From Synergistaceae bacterium (GTDB lineage: Bacteria; Synergistota; Synergistia; Synergistales; Synergistaceae): a DNA stretch of 8,965 bases. Location: assembly GCA_012728505.1 (NCBI GenBank), contig JAAYEY010000015.1:1-8965 (forward strand), given 5' to 3'. This document shows positions 1 to 6,494 of the stretch, in pieces. Made by a program: the position numbers and the translations under genes. Within the stretch, counting starts at the first letter, position 1. Every line of letters starts with the position of its first letter. The notes beneath the pieces are model-generated. The model searched no databases. It was not told where the DNA came from and saw only the letters and a list, made by a program, of their open reading frames with translations.

Positions 1-1250
1 CTTGCGGCTCGCCCTGAAAATCCTCCGTGCTTTAGTTCCCATTGAATAGCCCCTAGAATCAGATCTTTTTCCGGCACATTAACTTTATATTCTTTGGCAA
101 GGGTTTTGACTATATTGAGATAATCTTCCTGTCCCGGAGAGAAATAACGTATCATCAGCCCGAACCTGTCAACAAGAGACATGCGTTCCTGCATAGTTTC
201 AGATTCATGCATGTCATCAGACTTATCTTCTCTGTCGGACCAAGATTCTTTCATGAGGTGTCGCCTGTTCGATGTTGCGTAGATGAGTATGTTGTCTGGC
301 CTTTTTTCTAGTCCGCCTTCGATAAACGCCTTAAGGTATTTGTACTCTACTTCGAAATGCTCAAAAGAGAGATCATCCATAAAAATCACGAACTTATAAT
401 TTCGGTCTTTTATCAGGTCAACTATAGCATTAAGATCTTCTATCTGGTGTTTGTAAACCTCAACCATCCTGAGACCTCTGGGAGCAAATTCGTTGAGCAG
501 AGCTTTTACGGATGAAGATTTTCCTGTTCCGCTCTCGCCATAAAGCAACACATTATTGGCAGGCCTATCTTCGAGGAAGGCAACAGTATTATCGACAAGG
601 GTCTTTTTTTGGGCTTCATATCCGATAAGATTTGAGAGTGTGATATCTTCTGTATGTGTAACAGGGACTATTTCATTTTTTTTACCGTCCCACCTGAAAG
701 CTTTATTAAGTGCGTACTGTCCAACTCCGTGTTCATGATGAAACCTAATTAGTGCCCCGTAGAACTCTTCTGTGTTGATTGCTTTCCTAAGCGTATCCGC
801 AAGCTCTTGTACGATATGTCCGGAAGACCTATGAAAGGCATTATTCTCAAATCCCAATGGTCTGTATTCTCCGTACCTTCCAAAAGCAAGGACTCCAAGG
901 TCGGTATCTATGAGGTTGAGATCATAATTAAAATAAAAACGGATTTGGTCGATGTCCTCTTTTATCAGACGTGATAAAGTCCCACTAAGCTCTCCCCTGC
1001 GTTCTTGGGAAAGAGCGAACGGGGTCTCAATATTTGAAAAGAGAGTTGCTATCCAAGACTGCCAGACGTTTCCGACAAGTCCCATTATTTCGGCAGAGCC
1101 TGCCATCAAGCAGATAGAGTCACAATACCAGGAAACAGCCTCCTGCTTGTATCCCTCGTCTATCTCTCCCACACTTTTGATCAATCCTGTGATGCATGCA
1201 AAGGCCTCATCTTTTTCAAATGCTCTTAAGGCCATTAGCTCTTTTTTCAT
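1..1250 (-). CDS. DUF815-type AAA+ ATPase (C-terminus cut by window edge)
   Basis: I read this reading frame directly from the reverse strand. It starts at ATG 1250 and stays open for 416 codons to the left edge. It contains a Walker A motif G-E-S-G-T-G-K-S at residues 238-245, a Walker B segment F-M-D-D at about 290-293, and a sensor-1-like A-T-S-N-R-R-H-L. The frame ends with H-G-G-F-S-G-R-A-A, which matches the C-terminal S-G-R-x-A-R region of DUF815 (PF05673-type) ATPases. Probably only a few tens of residues are missing. The roughly 200-residue N-terminal part has no motif I can name. The family is cytoplasmic and annotated only as ATP-binding, with no established substrate. The start lies 3 nt after the typA stop, and a GAGG at 1262-1259 inside the end of typA gives an 8-nt spacer. 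The two genes are therefore very likely co-transcribed and perhaps translationally coupled. The family call is confident and the function is unknown. Confidence 0.88.
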   Translation of the reverse strand, partial: MKKELMALRAFEKDEAFACITGLIKSVGEIDEGYKQEAVSWYCDSICLMAGSAEIMGLVGNVWQSWIATLFSNIETPFALSQERRGELSGTLSRLIKEDIDQIRFYFNYDLNLIDTDLGVLAFGRYGEYRPLGFENNAFHRSSGHIVQELADTLRKAINTEEFYGALIRFHHEHGVGQYALNKAFRWDGKKNEIVPVTHTEDITLSNLIGYEAQKKTLVDNTVAFLEDRPANNVLLYGESGTGKSSSVKALLNEFAPRGLRMVEVYKHQIEDLNAIVDLIKDRNYKFVIFMDDLSFEHFEVEYKYLKAFIEGGLEKRPDNILIYATSNRRHLMKESWSDREDKSDDMHESETMQERMSLVDRFGLMIRYFSPGQEDYLNIVKTLAKEYKVNVPEKDLILGAIQWELKHGGFSGRAA

Positions 1251-1253
1251 ATA

Positions 1254-3146
1254 CTAATCCTCGTCAGTGTCGGAGGTTCCTGCTTTGTTCTTTAATTTTT
1301 TTCGTTCATCTACGTTCAGAATCATTTTGCGTATCCTTACATTAAGGGGTGTCACTTCGACGAGCTCGTCGTCACCTATCCATTCAAGAGCGGTGTCTAT
1401 ATTCATTATCCTTGGCACATCAAGCACCGTTATCATGTCTTTGGTAGCAGATCTGTGGTTGGTTTGCTGTTTGCGTTTGCTTGGGTTGCAGGGCAGATCT
1501 TTTCCCCTGGAGCTCTCTCCTATAACCTGGCCGTTGTAAACAGCTTCGCCCGGATTTACGAAGAGGGTACCCCGTTCTTGCAGGTTGTCCAGAGAGTAGC
1601 TGGTGGTGGTTCCGCTGTCCATACTCACCAAAGAACCTCTATTTCTTGAGCTTATATCACCCACCCATTCCCCATAACCCACAAACCTTGATGCGAGGAT
1701 TCCAAGACCTCTGGTGTCTGTAAGAAACTCTCCTCTGTAGCCTATAAGTCCCCTGGTAGGAATCCTGAATGAAAGCCTCAAAACACCGGTCCCACCGTTT
1801 TTCATATCCTTGAGTTCTCCCTTGCGCTGGGCAAGTTTTTGAATTACGACCCCCTGGTATGCTTCAGGAACATCTATGATAACCTCTTCCATCGGTTCGA
1901 GTAGTTTGCCTTTTGAATCGTATTGAACGATTACCTCCGGCCTTGAGACACATATTTCAGAACCTTCTCTGCGCATCTCTTCGATAAGAATGCCTAGGTG
2001 GAGTTCGCCTCTGCCGGAGACCTTTACTCCGTCGGGACGACCAATGTCTTCCATACGAAGCGCGGGGTCGGCCTTTGTTTCACGTTCAATCCTGGCCTTG
2101 AGCTGTCTCAGAGTAATAGCGTTACCGTCCCGACCCGCAAAGGGACTCGTATTGACGAGGAAGAACATTGAGACCGTAGGTTCCTCTATATCAAGTGGGT
2201 GCAAAGCTTGGCCAGAGAGCTCAGGAGAGCTGATAGTATCTCCAAGATCAATGTTATCGGGCCCTGTGAACCATACTATATCTCCGGCACCTACTGCTTC
2301 GACCTCAGTCCTGACAAGTCCATTCGTAACGTAAATGTGTGTGCAAGAAGAAGTATCGGAAGAGACTATTTCCCAGTCTGTCTGATCGTAGTCCTTCCAT
2401 CTTGTATGAGTCTTTACTATTCTGTCACCCTTGTGCAGTGTCCCCTGAAGTATCCTTCCGCATCCTATGCTTCCAAGATATTCGCTCCACGAGAGTGTGC
2501 AAACCTGCATCAAGAAGGGCTTGTCTATCTCTGCCTTCGGCGCGGGAACTCTTTCAATTATCGTACTGAAAAGGTCGTCCATTCCAGGTTTCACCGGACC
2601 ACCAATTTTGCTTAGTTCGTCTACGAACCATCCCTGAAGACCCGAGCCGTAAAGAACTTTAAAATCACACTGTTCCTCGGTCGCTCCAAGTTCTATGAAA
2701 AGATCGAAGGTTTTATCAAGGGCACCTTCAGGATCTGCATTAGGTCTGTCGATCTTGTTCACGATTACGATGGGCTTGAGCCCCAGCCTGAGAGCTCTCA
2801 TAAGCACATATCTAGTTTGTGGCATTGGTCCTTCGTTCGCATCAACTAAAAGCAGAACAGAATCGACCATCGAAAGGACTCTTTCCACTTCTCCCGAAAA
2901 ATCGGCATGTCCGGGTGTATCAACGATATTTATCTTGAAGCCGCCCCACTCGACTGTGCAGTGCTTGGCCTTAATAGTTATTCCCCGCTCACGTTCGATG
3001 GTGCCTGCGTCCATTACACGCTCTTCGACAACCTGGTTATCCCTGAACAACCTTGAAACTTTAAATATCCCGTCTATCAGGGTCGTCTTGCCATGGTCGA
3101 TATGGGCGATTATGGCGATATTTCTGATCTTTGATGAATCTTGCAT
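1254..3146 (-). CDS. typA: Translational GTPase TypA/BipA
   Basis: TypA/BipA is a ribosome-binding GTPase related to EF-G and LepA, linked to stress adaptation and 50S assembly. From the start used here it has 630 residues, slightly longer than the usual 600-615. The visible GTPase motifs are G1 A-H-I-D-H-G-K-T (14-21), G2 R-E-R-G-I-T (52-57), G3 D-T-P-G-H (76-80) and G4 N-K-I-D (130-133). The EF-G-like domain carries G-R-G-E-L-H-L-G, and the TypA-specific C-terminal part has N-P-x-K-x-K-Q-x-T-N and D-D-E-L-V-E-V-T-P. I chose ATG 3146 because it is preceded by AAGGGA (3161-3156) with a 9-nt spacer and gives the family-like N-terminus M-Q-D-S-S-K-I-R-N-I-A-I-I-A-H. An in-frame ATG at 3164 adds six residues but abuts that ribosome site and has no good one of its own. 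It has its own likely promoter and is followed 3 nt later by a DUF815 ATPase. Identity is secure. Confidence 0.96.
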   Translation of the reverse strand: MQDSSKIRNIAIIAHIDHGKTTLIDGIFKVSRLFRDNQVVEERVMDAGTIERERGITIKAKHCTVEWGGFKINIVDTPGHADFSGEVERVLSMVDSVLLLVDANEGPMPQTRYVLMRALRLGLKPIVIVNKIDRPNADPEGALDKTFDLFIELGATEEQCDFKVLYGSGLQGWFVDELSKIGGPVKPGMDDLFSTIIERVPAPKAEIDKPFLMQVCTLSWSEYLGSIGCGRILQGTLHKGDRIVKTHTRWKDYDQTDWEIVSSDTSSCTHIYVTNGLVRTEVEAVGAGDIVWFTGPDNIDLGDTISSPELSGQALHPLDIEEPTVSMFFLVNTSPFAGRDGNAITLRQLKARIERETKADPALRMEDIGRPDGVKVSGRGELHLGILIEEMRREGSEICVSRPEVIVQYDSKGKLLEPMEEVIIDVPEAYQGVVIQKLAQRKGELKDMKNGGTGVLRLSFRIPTRGLIGYRGEFLTDTRGLGILASRFVGYGEWVGDISSRNRGSLVSMDSGTTTSYSLDNLQERGTLFVNPGEAVYNGQVIGESSRGKDLPCNPSKRKQQTNHRSATKDMITVLDVPRIMNIDTALEWIGDDELVEVTPLNVRIRKMILNVDERKKLKNKAGTSDTDED

Positions 3147-3155
3147 TGTTTTTGT

Positions 3156-3161
3156 TCCCTT
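3156..3161 (-). promoter_or_regulatory. Shine-Dalgarno site deciding the typA start
   Basis: AAGGGA reads 5'->3' on the minus strand, 9 nt ahead of ATG 3146. The longer in-frame start at ATG 3164 sits immediately beside this purine run, so a ribosome bound here would start at 3146. Confidence 0.6.
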
Positions 3162-3233
3162 CATCTGCAGATTACCGTATAGGCGGCGCAGATATTTTCA
3201 AAATTTAATTAGTAACAACATTTGACAAACGAG

Positions 3234-3264
3234 AATTATATCACTTCATATAAGAACAAGTCAA
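3234..3264 (-). promoter_or_regulatory. Predicted typA promoter (extended -10)
   Basis: On the minus strand TGATATAAT (3242-3234) matches an extended -10 element, TGnTATAAT, exactly. A TTGACT at 3264-3259 is a -35-like match, but its 19-nt spacer is longer than ideal, which the extended -10 may compensate. The predicted transcript would start near 3227 and have a leader of about 80 nt before ATG 3146. The -35 touches the base of the hairpin that ends the upstream ocd-family unit. This is a pattern match only. Confidence 0.55.
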
Positions 3265-3301
3265 AGAAATGCAACCTCATTTAACAGTGGTTGCATTTCT
3301 T
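3264..3301 (-). terminator. Hairpin, probable terminator of the OCD-family gene
   Basis: A perfect 13-bp inverted repeat (3264-3276 with 3289-3301) encloses a 12-nt loop. On the minus strand the downstream arm ends in ATTTCTT and continues TGACTTGTTCTT, which is U-rich but lacks a clean U run. It lies about 100 nt after the stop at 3399 and just before the predicted typA promoter, the expected place for a terminator. The weak U tract and AT-rich stem base leave the call uncertain, and it could instead be an mRNA 3'-end stabiliser. Confidence 0.6.
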
Positions 3302-3316
3302 CTACCTGTTTTAATT

Positions 3317-3385
3317 TTATATATGAGCCGGTTCTTTTCTGATAAGCCTCAGGTCGGCATAAAGCGCGTAATAGCTTTTCGCCAT
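3317..3385 (-). CDS. Possible 22-codon small ORF after the OCD-family gene
   Basis: ATG 3385 opens a 22-residue frame (M-A-K-S-Y-Y-A-L-Y-A-D-L-R-L-I-R-K-E-P-A-H-I) ending in TAA. It begins 13 nt past the upstream stop and lies between that gene and the hairpin, so it would be on the same transcript. The composition looks protein-like, but there is no convincing Shine-Dalgarno sequence (upstream is A-rich, AAAAAGCTG), and a frame of this length arises easily by chance. I do not recognise it. It could be a leaderless or coupled small protein, or simply 3' untranslated sequence. Confidence 0.2.
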   Translation of the reverse strand: MAKSYYALYADLRLIRKEPAHI

Positions 3386-3398
3386 CAGCTTTTTGTTA

Positions 3399-4391
3399 TT
3401 AAAGGTCGATAACTGTTCCTACTCCTGCTTCAGCAGCTTTCTTGGCTATTTCTGCAGCTGCTACTATGTCAAGTGTTGCAAAACCAACGGTCTTCATTAT
3501 TGTAATCTCATCTTTGCTACGGCGCCCTTCGACTTTACCCAAAATCAGGTCGCCAAGCTCTCCGTCAATTGAATCTGAAGAAAAGAGTCCTTCTTTCATA
3601 GGTATAATAAAATCCCCCGCTTCAGAAAGGACTGCTTCACTGTTATCTACAAAAATTCTACCGGCACGACGGAGAAGTTCCTCAGGTATCTCTCTTTTGT
3701 CAGGGGTGTATGAACCAACACCGTTTATATGACATCCAGGTTTGATATCATCGTTCTCGAAAACGGGGGTTGCCGAAGTCGTAACTGTTGTAATGATGTC
3801 AGCGTCTTTTACAGCTTCTTTCGAAGAAGCTGCCGCGACAAGTTTCACGCCAAAGCGGTCTGCCAACGGCTGGTTTTTTTCAACGAAGGCAGCAGCACGT
3901 CCGGAGAGAGCGTCAAATATCCTTATCTCCTCAAGTTTTCTGACCGTCATTAAAGCTTCAAGCTGGGCAGGCCCTTGGCCACCTGTTCCAAAAAGTGCCG
4001 CGATTTTGCTCTCCGGGTTTGACAAAAGTTCAGTTGCCGCGCCTGAGATCGCCGCCGTTCTTATCTGCGTCAGAGTTGTACCCTCTATTATGGCTGTGAC
4101 CAATCCGGTATTGCCGTCTATAAGTGCTACTGTGGCCGGAATGACAGGAAGGCCTTTTTCAGCGTTGCCTGTAAAACAGGAGACAATCTTCACTCCTGCC
4201 ATGTTAAGCTCTCCTCCAACATAGGCAGGCATAAACATGCACTGCCCCTCTTTTGATTCTGTCTCTATGTTAATGCGCAGAGGAACTACAGCCTTGCCCT
4301 TGGTATGCAGAACAAATGCCCTTTTGTCAGCCTCAATAGCATCTCTCATTGTAAAGACAGAAAGTATATCTTTTCTCGATAAAAGTAACAT
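3399..4391 (-). CDS. Ornithine cyclodeaminase / mu-crystallin family NAD(P)-dependent enzyme
   Basis: This 330-residue protein has the normal length and full fold signature of the OCD/mu-crystallin family. The family includes ornithine cyclodeaminases, alanine dehydrogenases and ketimine (1-pyrroline-2-carboxylate) reductases. Visible elements are a catalytic-type Lys68 in A-G-V-K-I-V-S, the L-T-Q-I-R-T-A-A-I-S-G-A block around Arg111, a Rossmann loop G-T-G-G-Q-G (135-140) with Asp160 at the end of the next strand (suggesting NADH), and G-V-G-S-Y-T-P-D at 224-231. True ornithine cyclodeaminase carries V-G-G-D there, whose Asp is needed for ornithine cyclisation. Here the slot holds Ser-Tyr, so an imine reductase or amino-acid dehydrogenase role is at least as likely. 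ATG 4391 follows GGAAGGGG with an 8-nt spacer. It appears monocistronic, with its own promoter (4482-4453) and a hairpin downstream. The family is certain and the substrate is not. Confidence 0.93.
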   Translation of the reverse strand: MLLLSRKDILSVFTMRDAIEADKRAFVLHTKGKAVVPLRINIETESKEGQCMFMPAYVGGELNMAGVKIVSCFTGNAEKGLPVIPATVALIDGNTGLVTAIIEGTTLTQIRTAAISGAATELLSNPESKIAALFGTGGQGPAQLEALMTVRKLEEIRIFDALSGRAAAFVEKNQPLADRFGVKLVAAASSKEAVKDADIITTVTTSATPVFENDDIKPGCHINGVGSYTPDKREIPEELLRRAGRIFVDNSEAVLSEAGDFIIPMKEGLFSSDSIDGELGDLILGKVEGRRSKDEITIMKTVGFATLDIVAAAEIAKKAAEAGVGTVIDL

Positions 4392-4452
4392 GCGTGATAC
4401 CCCTTCCTAGTTGCTTCAATCTTTTTGATATCGGAGATATTACCCCATAAGA

Positions 4453-4482
4453 ACCATACCGCTTTATATACTTTTTTGTCAA
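4453..4482 (-). promoter_or_regulatory. Predicted sigma-70-type promoter of the OCD-family gene
   Basis: On the minus strand a perfect -35 TTGACA (4482-4477) is followed after 18 nt by TATGGT (4458-4453), a 4-of-6 -10 match. Transcription would begin near 4446, leaving a leader of about 55 nt before ATG 4391. The spacer is AT-rich. No operator-like palindrome was obvious. Confidence 0.5.
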
Positions 4483-4517
4483 CAATAGTGTGTTTTCTAT
4501 ATTATCGCGCTTTATAA

Positions 4518-4547
4518 TAAAAAAACCACCGTTTTGTCTTTAGCGGT
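4518..4547 (-). terminator. Probable intrinsic terminator of the ychF-to-dehydrogenase run
   Basis: On the minus strand ACCGC (4547-4543) can pair with GTGGT (4529-4525), using one G-U pair, around a loop of about 13 nt. Seven T residues follow directly (4525-4519). It lies about 30 nt after the dehydrogenase stop and before the promoter of the next gene. The stem is short, so termination may be partial. Confidence 0.5.
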
Positions 4548-4578
4548 AAAAGGCTATTTTATAAATTGGCATCTTGGT

Positions 4579-5571
4579 TTAAAAGGATCGGAGACGTCCA
4601 AGCACGTCAGGATTTACTAGGTTAGGCGGAACTCTTCCTTCCAGAGCTTCAAGAAGATTTGTTACTGCAAGCCTCGCCATTCCTTCTCTGGCTCCTTTAG
4701 TAGCGCTAGCCAAATGGGGCATCATTACAACGTTCTCAAGTCCGAGAAGCGGTTCGTCTAAAGGGATAGGCTCTTTTTCATAAACATCGAGACCTGCCCC
4801 GTATATCCATCCTTCAGAGCATGCCCTGAAAAGTGCCTTCTGATCAACTATTGCACCACGAGCTGTATTAATGAGCACAGCATCTTTTTTCATCATCCGA
4901 AGTTCATCTTCTCCGATAAGTCCCGTGGTATCTTTAGTCAATGCACAGTTAAGAGAGACAAAGTCACTTCTTTCAAGGAGCTCTCCCAGAGGAACATTTT
5001 CGGCGCAAAGTCTATCCTCGTATTCTATTTTACGTGTCCTGCTCGTATATATAATCTTCATTCCAAAAGACAGAGCTCTTTTGGCAACTGCGCGGCCTAT
5101 CTCGCCAAAACCAACTATCCCAAGGGCTGAGCCAGCGAGGTCTTTGCCGACAAAAAGGCTGGGAGACCAGTGAGTCCATCCCCCGGTCCTCATTATTCTC
5201 TCGTTCTCCCTCGCTTTTCTTGCCGTCATAAGCATTAGCATCATGGCCGTATCTGCCGTAGCATCGGTAAGTACTCCGGGGGTATTCGTTACCATTATCC
5301 CAAGCTCTGTTGCAGTTTTTATGTCAACACTGTCATATCCTACAGAGTAAAGGCTTGCAACTTTAAGCTTTTCAGCCTTTTCAAAGAAAATCCTGTCCAA
5401 TTTGACTCCCATTGTTACAATGACCCCATCTACATTTTTTACATCTCTCAAAACAATATCGGGGTCGGGCGCCTCGTCGATACTCCACAGTGTGTAATCA
5501 ACCTTACCTTTTAGAAGAGACATCCCCGTATCCGGGATAAGCTGGGTTAAAAAAACTTTAGGCAAAGACAA
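4579..5571 (-). CDS. D-isomer 2-hydroxyacid dehydrogenase, glyoxylate/hydroxypyruvate reductase-like
   Basis: Reduces a 2-oxo acid to the D-2-hydroxy acid with NAD(P)H in the cytoplasm. The segment V-G-Y-D-S-V-D followed by T-N-T-P-G-V-L-T-D-A-T-A-D is typical of the GyaR/GRHPR glyoxylate reductase branch. Numbered from ATG 5580, the Rossmann loop is G-F-G-E-I-G (157-162) and the strand after it ends T-S-R-T-R-K, whose arginines favour NADPH. The catalytic triad is Arg241 (N-T-A-R-G), Glu270 (E-K-E-P) and His289 (M-P-H-L-A-S). I prefer TTG 5571 (330 residues) as the start: AAGGAG at 5586-5581 abuts ATG 5580 with no spacer but lies 9 nt ahead of this TTG. ATG 5580 would overlap the kinase stop as ATGA and remains possible through coupling. 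It is last in the run, before a terminator. The substrate is inferred from motifs only. Confidence 0.9.
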   Translation of the reverse strand: MSLPKVFLTQLIPDTGMSLLKGKVDYTLWSIDEAPDPDIVLRDVKNVDGVIVTMGVKLDRIFFEKAEKLKVASLYSVGYDSVDIKTATELGIMVTNTPGVLTDATADTAMMLMLMTARKARENERIMRTGGWTHWSPSLFVGKDLAGSALGIVGFGEIGRAVAKRALSFGMKIIYTSRTRKIEYEDRLCAENVPLGELLERSDFVSLNCALTKDTTGLIGEDELRMMKKDAVLINTARGAIVDQKALFRACSEGWIYGAGLDVYEKEPIPLDEPLLGLENVVMMPHLASATKGAREGMARLAVTNLLEALEGRVPPNLVNPDVLGRLRSF

Positions 5572-5576
5572 TTTAA

Positions 5577-6488
5577 TCATCTCCTTAACAAGTCTATCAA
5601 GGCCGCTCCGTAAAGCGCCGCATCTGCCCCGAGATTCGAGACTTCAATATTAAGGTGTTTTCTCAGTGGTAATGGCAGCCACGAGGTTGTCCTTTTTTCG
5701 AGTTCCAGTGCTATTCCTTCGGCCTTGCTCATGCCTCCGCTGATTATAATCTTTTCGGGATCAAGTATTGCAATAAGCGAAGCTATTCCTCTGGCCATCG
5801 TCTCAAGAGCGTTTGAGATTAAAACATCCGCATTTTTATCATGCCTCATCTGCCAAAGGGATTTAAAATCACCGGGCAAACCTTCTTTCAGGGCCATTCT
5901 TTCAATATAGTCGGCCGAAACAAGTGTTTCCAGATGTCCTGCGCTTCCGCATCCACATTTGAGATCTTTGAAGTCAGATATCGAAATATGTCCGGCCTCT
6001 CCAGCCATTCCATGAGCTCCTGTGACTAGCCGACCGTTAACAAATATTCCGGAGCCTATACCGGTACCAAGCGTAAGCACGATAAAATCAGAACATCCCT
6101 TTGCCACTCCGTAGAATGCCTCCCCAAGTGCAAAGCAGTTGGCATCGTTTTCCATTCCAAGAGACGGTGACATAGTCCTTTTATTGAGGGCTTTTTTGAG
6201 ATGTTCAAGAAAATTTATATTCTCAAGGCCAGAGAAATTGGGAAGTTTCGTAATAATCTTTCGTGATACGTCCAAAAAACCGGGGACTCCTACTCCTACA
6301 AATGATATCTCTTTATTGTGCGAGAGCTCCGCCGTCATGCCAGCTATACAGTCGACAACTTCAGGAAGCTTTCTTCCTGAAGGAGTCTTTCTGTCGATTC
6401 TGGAAATTATACGCGAGGAATCTCCATCTATCTGTACAAGGGCTGCGGATATGTTATGTCCTCCAAGATCAACTCCGACATTCAGCAT
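5577..6488 (-). CDS. ROK-family sugar kinase
   Basis: A 303-residue ROK kinase of the usual length without the N-terminal helix-turn-helix of ROK repressors, so an enzyme rather than a regulator. It shows the N-terminal phosphate loop D-L-G-G (7-10), V-G-V-G-V-P-G near 64-70, the catalytic Asp115 in E-N-D-A-N, L-G-T-G-I-G-S-G (140-147) and G-E-A-G-H (163-167). The ROK zinc motif reads C178-G-C180-G-S-A-G-H185-L-E: the usual third cysteine is histidine, which could still bind zinc. Members phosphorylate glucose, N-acetylmannosamine, N-acetylglucosamine and similar sugars; the specificity here cannot be read. The start at ATG 6488 is 6 nt after the dppA stop and has no strong ribosome site (GGTGGG lies 13 nt away), suggesting coupling to dppA translation. 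No start further in would keep the D-L-G-G strand. Confidence 0.92.
   Translation of the reverse strand: MLNVGVDLGGHNISAALVQIDGDSSRIISRIDRKTPSGRKLPEVVDCIAGMTAELSHNKEISFVGVGVPGFLDVSRKIITKLPNFSGLENINFLEHLKKALNKRTMSPSLGMENDANCFALGEAFYGVAKGCSDFIVLTLGTGIGSGIFVNGRLVTGAHGMAGEAGHISISDFKDLKCGCGSAGHLETLVSADYIERMALKEGLPGDFKSLWQMRHDKNADVLISNALETMARGIASLIAILDPEKIIISGGMSKAEGIALELEKRTTSWLPLPLRKHLNIEVSNLGADAALYGAALIDLLRR
5581..5586 (-). promoter_or_regulatory. Shine-Dalgarno site deciding the dehydrogenase start
   Basis: AAGGAG on the minus strand, within the last codons of the ROK kinase gene. It leaves 0 nt before ATG 5580 but 9 nt before the in-frame TTG at 5571, favouring the TTG. Confidence 0.6.
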
Positions 6489-6494
6489 CTTCAG

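Noticed and set aside
2695..3225. Open frame of 176 codons on the plus strand opposite typA, plus other plus-strand frames at 1990-2615 and 952-1649
   Set aside because: They lie entirely or largely antisense to typA or the ATPase, whose motifs are unmistakable. Their translations are Ser/Pro/Ile-rich without any domain and lack ribosome sites.
3222..3254. Plus-strand TTGACA at 3222-3227 with TATAAG at 3249-3254 as a promoter
   Set aside because: The spacer is 21 nt, no plus-strand gene follows, and the opposite strand has a better extended -10 in the same place.
4392..4578. Riboswitch or attenuator in the 187-nt gap ahead of the OCD-family gene
   Set aside because: The gap is explained by a terminator and a promoter with a leader of about 55 nt, and I found no conserved riboswitch-like core or extensive pairing.
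5577..6488. ROK protein as a transcriptional repressor of the cluster
   Set aside because: The protein begins directly at the kinase D-L-G-G strand with no helix-turn-helix domain, and it keeps the catalytic Asp.
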